From Pseudomonas benzenivorans (GTDB taxonomy: Bacteria > Pseudomonadota > Gammaproteobacteria > Pseudomonadales > Pseudomonadaceae), in assembly GCF_024397895.1 (NCBI RefSeq), contig NZ_CP073346.1:2666001-2730000 (forward strand): a stretch of DNA of 64,000 nucleotides, in the 5' to 3' direction. The position numbers and the translations under genes are program-made. Shown piece by piece: positions 38,265 to 50,005 of this stretch; the stretch's first letter is position 1, and the number at the start of each line of letters is the position of its first letter. Below the pieces are notes generated by a model. The model did no database searches. It worked only from the letters and a program-made list of their open reading frames with translations, and had not been told where the DNA came from.

Positions 38265-39227
38265 ATGCGCGTCCTGATCACCGGCGCCGCGGGCTTCATT
38301 GGCCGGCAGGTGCTCAGCGAACTGGCCATTCAGCATCCGCAGTGGACGTTGATCGCGGCCGATGTCCGTCCCGTAACCCTGCAGGGCCTGCAGCTCAACG
38401 TAGAGACGGTGCAGCTGGATATCAGCCGACCCGGGGAGGTCCGTGAGTGCGTCGCCGACTACCGGCCGCAGGCCATCCTGCACCTGGCCGCGGTGGTCAA
38501 TCCGCCGGCCGCCATGGGCGAGGCCCGGCTGCATGCCATCGAGGTAGGCGGCACCCAGGCGCTGCTGGAGGCGGCGCTGGCTAATGGCGTCGAGCAATTG
38601 ATCGTCACCAGCTCCGGCGCGGCCTATGGCTACTGCGCGCAGAACCCCGAGTGGCTCGACGAAGATCAGCCGCTGGCTGGCGATGGGCAGTCCGCCCATG
38701 TCCGCCACAAGCGTGAGATCGAGCAACTGCTGGCCGTCGCTCGCGTGCGCCACCCGCGGCTCAGGCAACTGGTGCTGCGTCCCTGCACCATACTCGGCCG
38801 GCGCATCGACAGCCGGGTCAGTGAGCTGTTCGACCGGCGCGCAGTGCTGGGCGTGAAAGGCCACGACAGTCGATTCGTGTTCATCTGGGAGCAGGATGTG
38901 GTGAACGTGATTCGCCAGGGCCTGGAGCGCGGGCGCGAAGGCATTTTCAACCTGGCCGGTGATGGCGCCTTGTCGCTGCGGGACATCGCCGGCCTGTTGG
39001 GCAAGCCCTATCGGTCGTTGCCCGCTGCCGTGCTGGGCACTGCCTGGCGACTGCTCAAGCCTCTGGGGCTGAGCCGAAGCGGCGCCGAACAGCTCGATTT
39101 CCTCTGCTATCGGCCGCTGCTGGCCAACCGCCGCTTGAAGGAATCGTTCGGCTACACGCCACGCTACACCAGCCGCGAGGCGTTTCTCGCGTACCTGCAG
39201 GTGCGCGGCATTGCGCCTCGAGGCTGA
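38265..39227 (+). CDS. NAD-dependent epimerase/dehydratase (extended SDR)
   Basis: 320 residues with the Rossmann motif Gly7-x2-Gly10-x2-Gly13 (GAAGFIG). GGGAGG 5 bases before the ATG. The catalytic serine region TSSGAAYGY is kept, but in the expected Tyr-x3-Lys the tyrosine is His145 (HVRHK, Lys149). The C-terminal third has the usual substrate-domain fold (RPCTILGRRID; FNLAGDGALSLRDIAGLLG, in parts). Substrate unknown; the altered catalytic residue leaves activity open. Confidence 0.85.
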   Translation: MRVLITGAAGFIGRQVLSELAIQHPQWTLIAADVRPVTLQGLQLNVETVQLDISRPGEVRECVADYRPQAILHLAAVVNPPAAMGEARLHAIEVGGTQALLEAALANGVEQLIVTSSGAAYGYCAQNPEWLDEDQPLAGDGQSAHVRHKREIEQLLAVARVRHPRLRQLVLRPCTILGRRIDSRVSELFDRRAVLGVKGHDSRFVFIWEQDVVNVIRQGLERGREGIFNLAGDGALSLRDIAGLLGKPYRSLPAAVLGTAWRLLKPLGLSRSGAEQLDFLCYRPLLANRRLKESFGYTPRYTSREAFLAYLQVRGIAPRG

Positions 39228-39383
39228 TTGCGCGAACGGCTTGAGGTGGTGCCGGGCGCTCTATTTCGGGGCTGCCGGCGATCGCGTCCGTGCAATATTT
39301 GTCTGAGTGGTTAGACTAAGTGGGTTCCGGCCCCCGTCCAGAAGACGCCGCCGGCCCAAAAATCAAGAAAAAGGAGAATTCCC

Positions 39384-40355
39384 ATGAAAGGCAAATCCCT
39401 CGCATGGGTCCTGTCGGCTGCGCTCGCGGGTATCACCCTCGGCGGTGCGGCACAGGCCGAGGAAAAGTTCGTCACCATCGGTACCGGCGGCCAGACCGGC
39501 GTCTACTACGTGGCCGGCCAGTCCATCTGCCGCTTCGTCAACCGTGGTGCGGCTGAACATGGCATCAAGTGCAACGCCCCGGCCAGCGGCGGCGGCGTGG
39601 CCAACGTCAATGGCCTGCGCAGCGGCGAATTCAACCTCGGTGTCATGCAGTCGGACCACCAGTACAAGGCGCTCAAGGGGCTGGCCCCGTTCGAAGCCGA
39701 AGGCGCGATGGACGACATCCGTGCCCTGTTCTCCCTGCAGAGCGAGGTGTTCACCATTCTCGCCCGCCGCGACGCCAACATCGCCGGCCTCGATGACCTC
39801 AAGGGCAAGCGCGTCAACGTCGGCAACCCGGGCTCCGGGCAGCGCGACACCCTGGAAGAGATCATGCGCGTGAAGGGCTGGGACAAGTCGGTGTTCGCCC
39901 TGTCCGCCGAACTCAAGCCGGCCGAGCAGGCCTCCGCCCTGGGCGACAACAACATCGATGCCATGACCTACTTCGTCGGTCACCCCAATGGTGCGATCCA
40001 GGAAGCCACCACCACCACCGATGCGGTGCTGGTGCCGGTGACCGGCGCGGATATCGACAAGCTGCTGGCCGACAAGACCTACTACACCAAGGCCGAGATC
40101 CCGGCCGGTCTGTACAAGGGTAATGACGCCGCGACCCCGTCGATCGGCGGCAAGGCGGTGCTCTCCACCACCGCCAAAGCCGACCCGGAAGTGGTCTACC
40201 AGCTGGTCAAGGCAGTATTCGACAACCTCGACCGCTTCAAGCGCCTGCACCCTGCCTTCGCCGATCTGAAAGCCGAAGACATGATCAAGGTCGGCCTCAC
40301 CGCGCCGCTGCATGAAGGCGCCGTGCGCTACTACAAGGAGCGCGGCTGGCTGTAA
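39384..40355 (+). CDS. TRAP transporter solute-binding protein, TAXI family
   Basis: Periplasmic receptor of a TRAP transporter, 323 residues. Signal peptide to AQA (about 26). The TAXI signature region reads TIGTGGQTGVYYVAGQSICR and GLRSGEFNLGVMQSD, with KGKRVNVGNPGSGQRDT later. AAGGAG about 7 bases upstream. Paired with the fused permease downstream; a hairpin lies between, which may lower permease expression. Substrate of TAXI systems is often glutamate or C4-dicarboxylates; here unknown. Confidence 0.94.
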   Translation: MKGKSLAWVLSAALAGITLGGAAQAEEKFVTIGTGGQTGVYYVAGQSICRFVNRGAAEHGIKCNAPASGGGVANVNGLRSGEFNLGVMQSDHQYKALKGLAPFEAEGAMDDIRALFSLQSEVFTILARRDANIAGLDDLKGKRVNVGNPGSGQRDTLEEIMRVKGWDKSVFALSAELKPAEQASALGDNNIDAMTYFVGHPNGAIQEATTTTDAVLVPVTGADIDKLLADKTYYTKAEIPAGLYKGNDAATPSIGGKAVLSTTAKADPEVVYQLVKAVFDNLDRFKRLHPAFADLKAEDMIKVGLTAPLHEGAVRYYKERGWL

Positions 40356-40420
40356 CGGCAGCGCTCGCCTCGGCGCCCGGCAACGTCCGGCGCGCCAATC
40401 TTGACTAAGCTTGAACCAAG

Positions 40421-40448
40421 CCCGCGCGCCGCCAGGCCGCGGGTTTTT
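40421..40448 (+). terminator. intercistronic terminator or attenuator in the TRAP operon
   Basis: 6-bp GC arms CCCGCG and CGCGGG around an 11-base loop, followed by TTTTT. It lies 66 bases after the binding-protein stop and 36 bases before the permease start, so it probably sets the ratio of abundant receptor to scarce permease. Confidence 0.75.
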
Positions 40449-40483
40449 GCCGTTCTTTCACCTCTCGAATGCAGGTTGCACCC

Positions 40484-43534
<3,051 letters not shown>

Positions 43535-44055
43535 AGTTCCTCCTCGGTCAGCAAGGCCTCCGGTGAGTCGTGGTGCCAGCGGATCGGTGGCCGGGTCCAG
43601 GTGCCATCGCGGTTGAAACGGCCCTCGATGGGCGAGCCGCCATCGGCGCCCCAGGCGTCCCAGGCGACCTCGCGCTTGGCTTTACGCAGCATCGCCCGCG
43701 CCTCGTTGAGGGCGATGCGCGCCAGCCAGGTGCGCAGCTTGGAGCGCCCCTGGAATTGGCCGATGGCGGCGAAGGCCTTGATCCAGGTTTCCTGCGCCAC
43801 ATCCTTGGCCAGCTCGGGACCGGCCAATGGCGTGGCCATCAGCACCAGAAAGTGGTGGTGGGCCCGGATCGCGGCCTCCAAGGCATGGGGGTCGCCCCGT
43901 TGCATGCCGCTGATCAGCTCCTGCTCGTTGTCCATCGGGTCCTCCTGGGCATGATGCTGCCGCAGAGGGCGGACCGCATCGTCGGAGACGGCCCTCCCAG
44001 TTATTCGAAGGCGCCCGCGCGGCGCTGTTACACCTTCCGTCCGCGCGGCGCCGGA

Positions 44056-45702
44056 TTACTCGCCGGCCATCTCCTCGACCTTCAACGCGCCGGTCTCCCC
44101 GGCCTCCAGCACCACATAGGCGCTGCCGCAGAACAGCGAGTTGAGACGCTTCATGTCGCTGATCAGCTCCAGGTGCAGGGCGCTGGTCTCGATGCTCTGC
44201 ACCACCTGGCGATGCAGGCGGGCGACGTGGGCGTGGGCCAGGCGCCGCTCGCGGGCGCGGAAGCGGCGTTTCTCGCGCAGCAGCTGGCGCGCGCTCTCGG
44301 CGTCGCCGGAGAGGAATACGTTGAGCCCCAGGCGCAGGTTGGCCAGCAGCTGCCCGTGCAGTTCCGTCAGCTCCTCCAGACCGCTGTCGGAGAAGGCGCG
44401 ACGCTGGGCGGTCTTCTCGTCCTGCACCTTGCCGAGCATGCGCTCGATGATGTCGCCGGCCTGTTCCAGGTTGACCGCCCATTCGAGGATCTCCGCCCAA
44501 CGCCGACTGTCGCGCTCGCTGAGGGCGTCGCGCGACACCTGGGCCAGGTACAGCTTGACCGCGCTGTACAGCGAGTCGACGTCGTCGTCCAGGCGCCTGA
44601 GCTCTTTGCTCAGGGCCGGCTGGTTGCTGCGCAGTACTTCCAGCAGGTGGCGCAGCATGGTCTCGACCAGGTCGCCGATACGCAGGGTCTCGCGGACCGC
44701 GCCGGACAGTGCCAGGCTCGGTGTGTCCAGCGCGGTGCGGTCGAGGTGGCGTGGGCTGGCTATGCCGGTTTCATCGGGGCGGTCCGGCAGCAGCCAGTTG
44801 CAGAAGCGCGCCATGAGGCCGACGCTGGGCAGCATCAGCAGGCAGCGCAGGCCGTTGTAGAGCAGGTGAAAACCGATCACCAGCTCCGCCGGCCGCCAGT
44901 CCAGGCTATCCAGCCAGGCCACCAGCGGGTTCAGCAGGGGGATCACCAGCAGCAGGCCGATCACCTTGTACAGCAGGCTGCCCAGGGCCACCCGCCGGCC
45001 GGCCGGCGTCTGCAGGCTGGCGGTCATGAAGGCCAGCAGGCCGCTGCCGATGTTGGCGCCGATGACCAGGCCGATGGCCACCGGCAGGCTCAGCAGTCCG
45101 GCGCCGGCCAGGGTGGCGGTGAGCAGTACGGCGGCCAGGCTGGAATAGGAAATGACCGCGAACAGTGCGCCGACCAGGGCGTCGAGCAGCAGGTCGCCGG
45201 TCAGCGAGGCGAACAGCACCTTGATGCCCTGGGCCTGGGTGATGGGCGTGGCGGCGCCGACAATCAGCTCCAGGGCCAGCAGGATCAGGCCCAGACCGAT
45301 GCCCACGCGGCCGAGTTGGCCGGCGCGGGTCTGCCGGCGCGAGAGGAAGAAGATCACCCCGAGGGTGATCAGCAGCGGCGACAGCCAGCCCAGGTCCAGG
45401 GTCAGCACCCGTGCCATCAAGGCGGTGCCGACGTCGGCGCCGAGCATGATCGCCAGGGCCGGGGTCAGTGCCATCAGGCCCTGGCCGACGAACGAGGTGA
45501 CCAGCAGGGCCGTGGCATTGCTGCTCTGCACCAGCGAGGTGACGCCGATGCCCGCGGCGAAGGCCATCGGCAGTCGGCTGACGTTGTGGCTGAGCACCTT
45601 GCGCAGGTTGGAACCGTACACCCGCAGGATGCCGGTACGGACGATATGGGTGCCCCAGATCAGCAGGGCGACGGCCGATAACAGATTGAGCAGGGTCAGC
45701 AT
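44056..45702 (-). CDS. Na/phosphate cotransporter family protein
   Basis: 548 residues. Two Na/Pi-cotransporter repeats form the membrane part (about 1-300): first with TSLVQSSNATALLVTSF (QSS at 59-61), second with ISYSSLAAVLLTATLAGAG and GANIGSGLL. The C-terminal 220 residues are a helical PhoU-like domain (RRLDDDVDSLYSAVKLYL). Related to YjbB/NptA. Ribosome site CAGGGAG 6 bases upstream. No clear Pho box seen, so phosphate control is not shown. Confidence 0.92.
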   Translation of the reverse strand: MLTLLNLLSAVALLIWGTHIVRTGILRVYGSNLRKVLSHNVSRLPMAFAAGIGVTSLVQSSNATALLVTSFVGQGLMALTPALAIMLGADVGTALMARVLTLDLGWLSPLLITLGVIFFLSRRQTRAGQLGRVGIGLGLILLALELIVGAATPITQAQGIKVLFASLTGDLLLDALVGALFAVISYSSLAAVLLTATLAGAGLLSLPVAIGLVIGANIGSGLLAFMTASLQTPAGRRVALGSLLYKVIGLLLVIPLLNPLVAWLDSLDWRPAELVIGFHLLYNGLRCLLMLPSVGLMARFCNWLLPDRPDETGIASPRHLDRTALDTPSLALSGAVRETLRIGDLVETMLRHLLEVLRSNQPALSKELRRLDDDVDSLYSAVKLYLAQVSRDALSERDSRRWAEILEWAVNLEQAGDIIERMLGKVQDEKTAQRRAFSDSGLEELTELHGQLLANLRLGLNVFLSGDAESARQLLREKRRFRARERRLAHAHVARLHRQVVQSIETSALHLELISDMKRLNSLFCGSAYVVLEAGETGALKVEEMAGE

Positions 45703-45891
45703 CGTGCATCTCCCTGTCTTGGGTCACCCAAAAGGGGCGACGAGCGGATGTGGTGCATCTGACCCCCAGGCACAGTCGGTAACGGCCGGGCCAAGTGGTC
45801 GGTCCGGCCTTGGTGGTTTTCTGCCGGACCCTATTTAAGCTGTAGACGGCGAATGGCCTTGGCGCCAGCCGCCGGTCGCCCTTCGGCACGC

Positions 45892-46563
45892 TCAGTCGGG
45901 CAGGCGTTTGGCCAGTTCCACCAGGCTGGCGACCTGCAGATCGGGCTCCAGGCCCCAGGGGTCGAACTGGGCCCTGTCGCTGCGCTTGACCCAGGCGCTG
46001 CGCAGGCCGGCGTGACGGGCGCCGAGCACGTCGAAGGGGTTGCTGGAGACCAGCCAGGTGGCATCCGCCTGGCTTGCGGTACGGCTCAGCAGGTACTCAT
46101 AGACCGCCGGCGCCGGCTTGAAGCTGTGCACCGTTTCGACGCTGACGACTTCGACAAAGTAGTCGGCCAGGCCCGCCTGCTCGAGCAGGGCGCTGACCGC
46201 CGCTCGGCTGCCGTTGGAAAACGCATAGAGCCGGGCGCCCTGTTGCTGCAGCTGTTGCAGGCCGGCGGCGCTGTCGGCGAAGGCCGGCAGCTGGCTCCAG
46301 GCGTCCATCAGCTGCGTTTGGGTCTGAGCGTCGAGTCCGGTCTGGGCGCTGGCATTGATGAAGGCCAGGGCCTCGCGGGTGCACTGGGAGAAGTCCACGT
46401 AGGCGCCCATCAGGCCGCGGCGAAAGCTGTACTCCAGCTGCTTGTCGCGCCAGCGCAGGTAGAAGTCCTCGGCCTGGTCGCCCAGCAGCGCGCGCAGTTG
46501 GCGGGTCACGTCGCTGGGGTCGATCAGGGTGCCGTAGACATCGAAGGTCAGGCAGGGCGTCAT
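45892..46563 (-). CDS. haloacid dehalogenase type II (HAD superfamily)
   Basis: 223 residues. Nucleophile Asp8 in TFDVYGTL; serine motif YAFSNGS; lysine motif HSFKPAPAVYEY; and the SSNPFDVLGA motif diagnostic of L-2-haloacid dehalogenases. It hydrolyses 2-haloacids to hydroxyacids with inversion; a related phosphatase role is possible. GAGG 7 bases before the ATG. Divergent from recC; nptA-type gene follows on the same strand after 190 bases. Confidence 0.9.
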   Translation of the reverse strand: MTPCLTFDVYGTLIDPSDVTRQLRALLGDQAEDFYLRWRDKQLEYSFRRGLMGAYVDFSQCTREALAFINASAQTGLDAQTQTQLMDAWSQLPAFADSAAGLQQLQQQGARLYAFSNGSRAAVSALLEQAGLADYFVEVVSVETVHSFKPAPAVYEYLLSRTASQADATWLVSSNPFDVLGARHAGLRSAWVKRSDRAQFDPWGLEPDLQVASLVELAKRLPD

Positions 46564-46735
46564 GGGGCGTACCTCGGTTGGAAGTTCGTCTTCAGGGTTA
46601 CAGAGTGAAGCACAGGCGACACTTGGCCATTGGTCGCAGAGGCCATCGACGGGGCGGCGACACAAACTGTCGGCCGACCCCGGCAAGCTGAGCGAACTGG
46701 TAACCTAGCCCGATTGAACGGAAGCGACCTGCCCG

Positions 46736-49700
46736 ATGCTCAGCCTCTACCATGCCCCCGACCTGGAAACCCTCGGTGAACTGGCCACCACCCTGCTGGC
46801 GCAGCCCTTGCGCGAGCCGTTCGCCGCCGCCCAGGTGGTGGTGCCGAGCCAGGGTATCGGCCGCTGGCTGACCCTGGAGCTGGCGCGCAAGCAGGGCATC
46901 GCCATGCAACTGGAGGTGCAGCTGCCGGCGACCTTCGTCTGGGACCTGTCGCGCTTGGTGCTCGGCCAATTGCCGGAGCAGTCGGCGTTCAAGCCCGAGA
47001 CCCTGACCTGGCGCCTGTACGACTGGCTGTGCGAACCGCAGCAGCTGGCCGAGGCGCCGCGCCTGGCTCACTACCTGGCGGGCGGCGACGAGCGTCGGCG
47101 GCTGTCGCTGGCCGGCAAGATCGCCGACGTCTTCGACCAGTACCTGCTGTACCGCGACGACTGGCTGGCCGCCTGGGAAGCAGGCGAGCTGCTCGGCCTC
47201 GGCCCGGACGAGGCCTGGCAGGCGCTGCTCTGGCGCGAGCTGACCCGCGATGGCCACCCGCACCGCGCCCGGTTGCTCGACGAGTTGCTGCAGCGCCTGT
47301 ACGCCGAGCCTGCCATCGCCGGGCTGCCCGAGCGCCTGCTGGTGTTCGGCATCAGCGCCCTGGCGCCGCATCACCTGCGGGTGCTCGACGGCCTGGCGCG
47401 GCATACCGAGGTGGTGGTCTTCGCCCTCAACCCCTGCCGCGAGGCCTGGGGCGAGATTCGCGATGTCCGCGAGCTGGCCCGGCACTCCGAGCTGGCCCCG
47501 GACGACTGGTACCTGGACGTCGGCCACCCGCTGCTGGCCAGCCTGGGCAAGCAGGGCCGGGACTTCTTCGATTCGCTGTTCACCCTGGCCTCGAGCGAGG
47601 GCAGCCAGGAACTGGGCCTGTATTCCGAGGACGCCGACCTGCACGACGGCAGCCTGCTGCAGGCCCTGCAGAACGACATCCTGCGCCTGCGCAGCCGCCA
47701 GCCCGAGGAGCGTCTGGTGTTGCGCGAGGACGACCGCTCGCTGGAGGTGCACATCGCCCACTCGCCGCTGCGCGAGGTGGAGATCCTCCACGACCAGCTG
47801 CTCGCCCGCTTCGCCGCCGATCCGACGCTGACCCCGGACCAGGTGGTGGTGCTGACCCCGGACGTGGAGCGCTATGCGCCCTATATCGAGGCGGTGTTCG
47901 CCGCCAGAAGCGGCGCGCCGCGTATTCCTTTCAGCCTGGCCGACCGCAGCCTGCGCGCGGAGGTGCCGCTGATCGAGGCCTTCCTCGAGCTGCTCGCCCT
48001 GCCCGACAGCCGCTTCGGCGCCGAAGAGGTGCTGGGCTGGCTGGAGCAGCCGGCCCTGGCCCGCCGCGCCGGGATCGAGGCCGAGGACCTGACGCTGCTG
48101 CGCGACTGGCTGCGCGAGGCCGGCGTGCGCTGGGGCCGCGACGCCGGCCACCGGGCCCAGCTCGGCCTGCCGGCGGATGCCGCCTTCACCTGGCGCCAGG
48201 GCCTGGACCGCCTGCTGCTGGGTTTCGCCGCACCGCCGCAACTGGCCGGCGAGGGCGCGCCCCTGCTCGGCGACAGCTGGCCGCTGGATGCCCTGGAAGG
48301 CGGCCGCGCCCAGTTGCTCGGCCGCCTGGCCGCCTTCGTCGAGCGTCTCGCCAGCCTGGCCCAGGGCCTGCAGCGGCCGCGGCCGCTGGCCGAGTGGGCG
48401 CAGGCCCTGGTCGAGCTGGTCGACGCCCTGTTCGACGAGCGCGAGGCCGGCGACACCCTGCTGTTGCTGTCGAAGGCCTGCGCCGCCCTCGCCGAGCAGG
48501 CCCAGGCGGCCGGCATCGAGCGGCCGCTGGAGCTGGCCCTGGTGCGCCAGCAGCTGACCGCGGCGCTGGAGCAGGGCGGCGGCGCCTCGGGCTTTCTCAC
48601 CGGTGCGGTGACCTTCTGCACCATGGTGCCGATGCGCAGCCTGCCGTTCCGCCAGGTCTGCCTGCTCGGCCTGGACGACGGCGCCCTGCCCCGGCGCACC
48701 CCGGCCGCCGGCTTCGACCTGATCGCCCAGAAGCCGCGGCGTGGCGACCGCGCCCGGCGCCTGGACGATCGCTACCTGCTGCTCGAGACCCTGCTCTCGG
48801 CGCGCGGCGGCCTGTACCTGAGCTACGTCGGCCGCGACCCGCGCAGCAATGCCGAGCTGCCGCCCTCGGTGCTGGTCAGCGAACTGCTCGAGGTGATCGA
48901 CCTAACCGCCGTCTGCGCCGATGGCAGCCCGGCCGCCGCCCACCTCACCCTGGAGCACCCGCTGCAGCCTTTCGCTCCGGACAACTTCGCCGGTGGCCGC
49001 CATGCCGGCTTCGCCGCATCCTGGTTCCGCGCCGCGCAGTGCTTGAGCGAGGCCGTCGCGGCGCCACGACCCTTCGCCGAGGCCCTGCCGGCGCCAGGCG
49101 AGGGCGGGCCGGGCGACGACCCGCTGACCCTGGAGCCCAGCCAGCTGATCCACTGTTTCAAGCACCCGGCGCGCTACCTGCTGGAGCAGCGCCTCGGCCT
49201 GCGCCTGGCGCAGAGCGAAGAGGCCCTGGCCGGCGACGAGCCGTTCAGCGTCGAATGGACCAGCCAGCACGGCCTGCGCCAGCTGGCGCTGCAGGCCGTC
49301 GAACGGGGCTGGAGCGAGGCCGAGGAGCGCGCGGTGGCCGCGGCTTCCGGTTGGCTGCCGGTGGGTGAGCTGGGCCAGGCCCACTGGGGGCAGATACGCG
49401 GACCGATCCGCGCCTTCGCCCCGACCCTGTTCGACGAACGCCCGAGCGATACGCCGCAGCCGCTGCTGGTGGATGTGCAGCTGGCCGGCGTGCGCATCCA
49501 CGGCTGGCTCGATGGGGTCACGGCCTGCGGCCTGTTCGATTACCGCCTGCGCGACCTCGGCGCCTGGGAGCTGGCGCCGTTCTGGCTGCGCCACCTGCTG
49601 CTGGGCTGCGCCGCCACCCCGGGCATCGCCTGCGACAGCCGTCTGCTGTCGCCGAAGAGCGAATGGCGCCTGGGCCCGCTGGCCAATCCCCTCGACTTGC

Positions 49701-50005
49701 TCGAGCCCTGGCTCGAGGCCTACAAGTCGGCGCTGTGCGAGCCGCTGCCGGTGCTGGCCAAGTGCAGCTACGGCTTCGCCAAGAAATGGCGCAAGCCGGG
49801 GCGCAAGGAGCCGCTGGAGGCGGCGCGCAGCGAGGCGCGCGTCATGTGGCTGGGCAACGACTTCATGACCGGCGAGAGCCAGGACCCCTGGAACGCCCTG
49901 GCCTTTCGCGACCGCGACCCGCTGGATGCGCGCTTCGAGGCCCTGGCCGAGCAGCTATACGGCCCGGCCCTGGACGCCCTGCAGGGCGAGGAGGACGAAG
50001 CATGA
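46736..50005 (+). CDS. recC: exodeoxyribonuclease V gamma subunit
   Basis: Scaffold and Chi-recognition subunit of RecBCD for double-strand-break repair. 1089 residues. N-terminal inactive helicase-like part with VVVPSQGIGRWLTLELARKQGI, in parts (VVVPSQGIGRWL), and AFWVWDLSRL-type FVWDLSRLVLG; later CTMVPMRSLPFRQVCLLGLDDGALP, in parts (MVPMRSLPFRQVCLLGLDDG). First of recC-recB-recD; the stop overlaps the recB start as ATGA. Confidence 0.96.
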   Translation: MLSLYHAPDLETLGELATTLLAQPLREPFAAAQVVVPSQGIGRWLTLELARKQGIAMQLEVQLPATFVWDLSRLVLGQLPEQSAFKPETLTWRLYDWLCEPQQLAEAPRLAHYLAGGDERRRLSLAGKIADVFDQYLLYRDDWLAAWEAGELLGLGPDEAWQALLWRELTRDGHPHRARLLDELLQRLYAEPAIAGLPERLLVFGISALAPHHLRVLDGLARHTEVVVFALNPCREAWGEIRDVRELARHSELAPDDWYLDVGHPLLASLGKQGRDFFDSLFTLASSEGSQELGLYSEDADLHDGSLLQALQNDILRLRSRQPEERLVLREDDRSLEVHIAHSPLREVEILHDQLLARFAADPTLTPDQVVVLTPDVERYAPYIEAVFAARSGAPRIPFSLADRSLRAEVPLIEAFLELLALPDSRFGAEEVLGWLEQPALARRAGIEAEDLTLLRDWLREAGVRWGRDAGHRAQLGLPADAAFTWRQGLDRLLLGFAAPPQLAGEGAPLLGDSWPLDALEGGRAQLLGRLAAFVERLASLAQGLQRPRPLAEWAQALVELVDALFDEREAGDTLLLLSKACAALAEQAQAAGIERPLELALVRQQLTAALEQGGGASGFLTGAVTFCTMVPMRSLPFRQVCLLGLDDGALPRRTPAAGFDLIAQKPRRGDRARRLDDRYLLLETLLSARGGLYLSYVGRDPRSNAELPPSVLVSELLEVIDLTAVCADGSPAAAHLTLEHPLQPFAPDNFAGGRHAGFAASWFRAAQCLSEAVAAPRPFAEALPAPGEGGPGDDPLTLEPSQLIHCFKHPARYLLEQRLGLRLAQSEEALAGDEPFSVEWTSQHGLRQLALQAVERGWSEAEERAVAAASGWLPVGELGQAHWGQIRGPIRAFAPTLFDERPSDTPQPLLVDVQLAGVRIHGWLDGVTACGLFDYRLRDLGAWELAPFWLRHLLLGCAATPGIACDSRLLSPKSEWRLGPLANPLDLLEPWLEAYKSALCEPLPVLAKCSYGFAKKWRKPGRKEPLEAARSEARVMWLGNDFMTGESQDPWNALAFRDRDPLDARFEALAEQLYGPALDALQGEEDEA

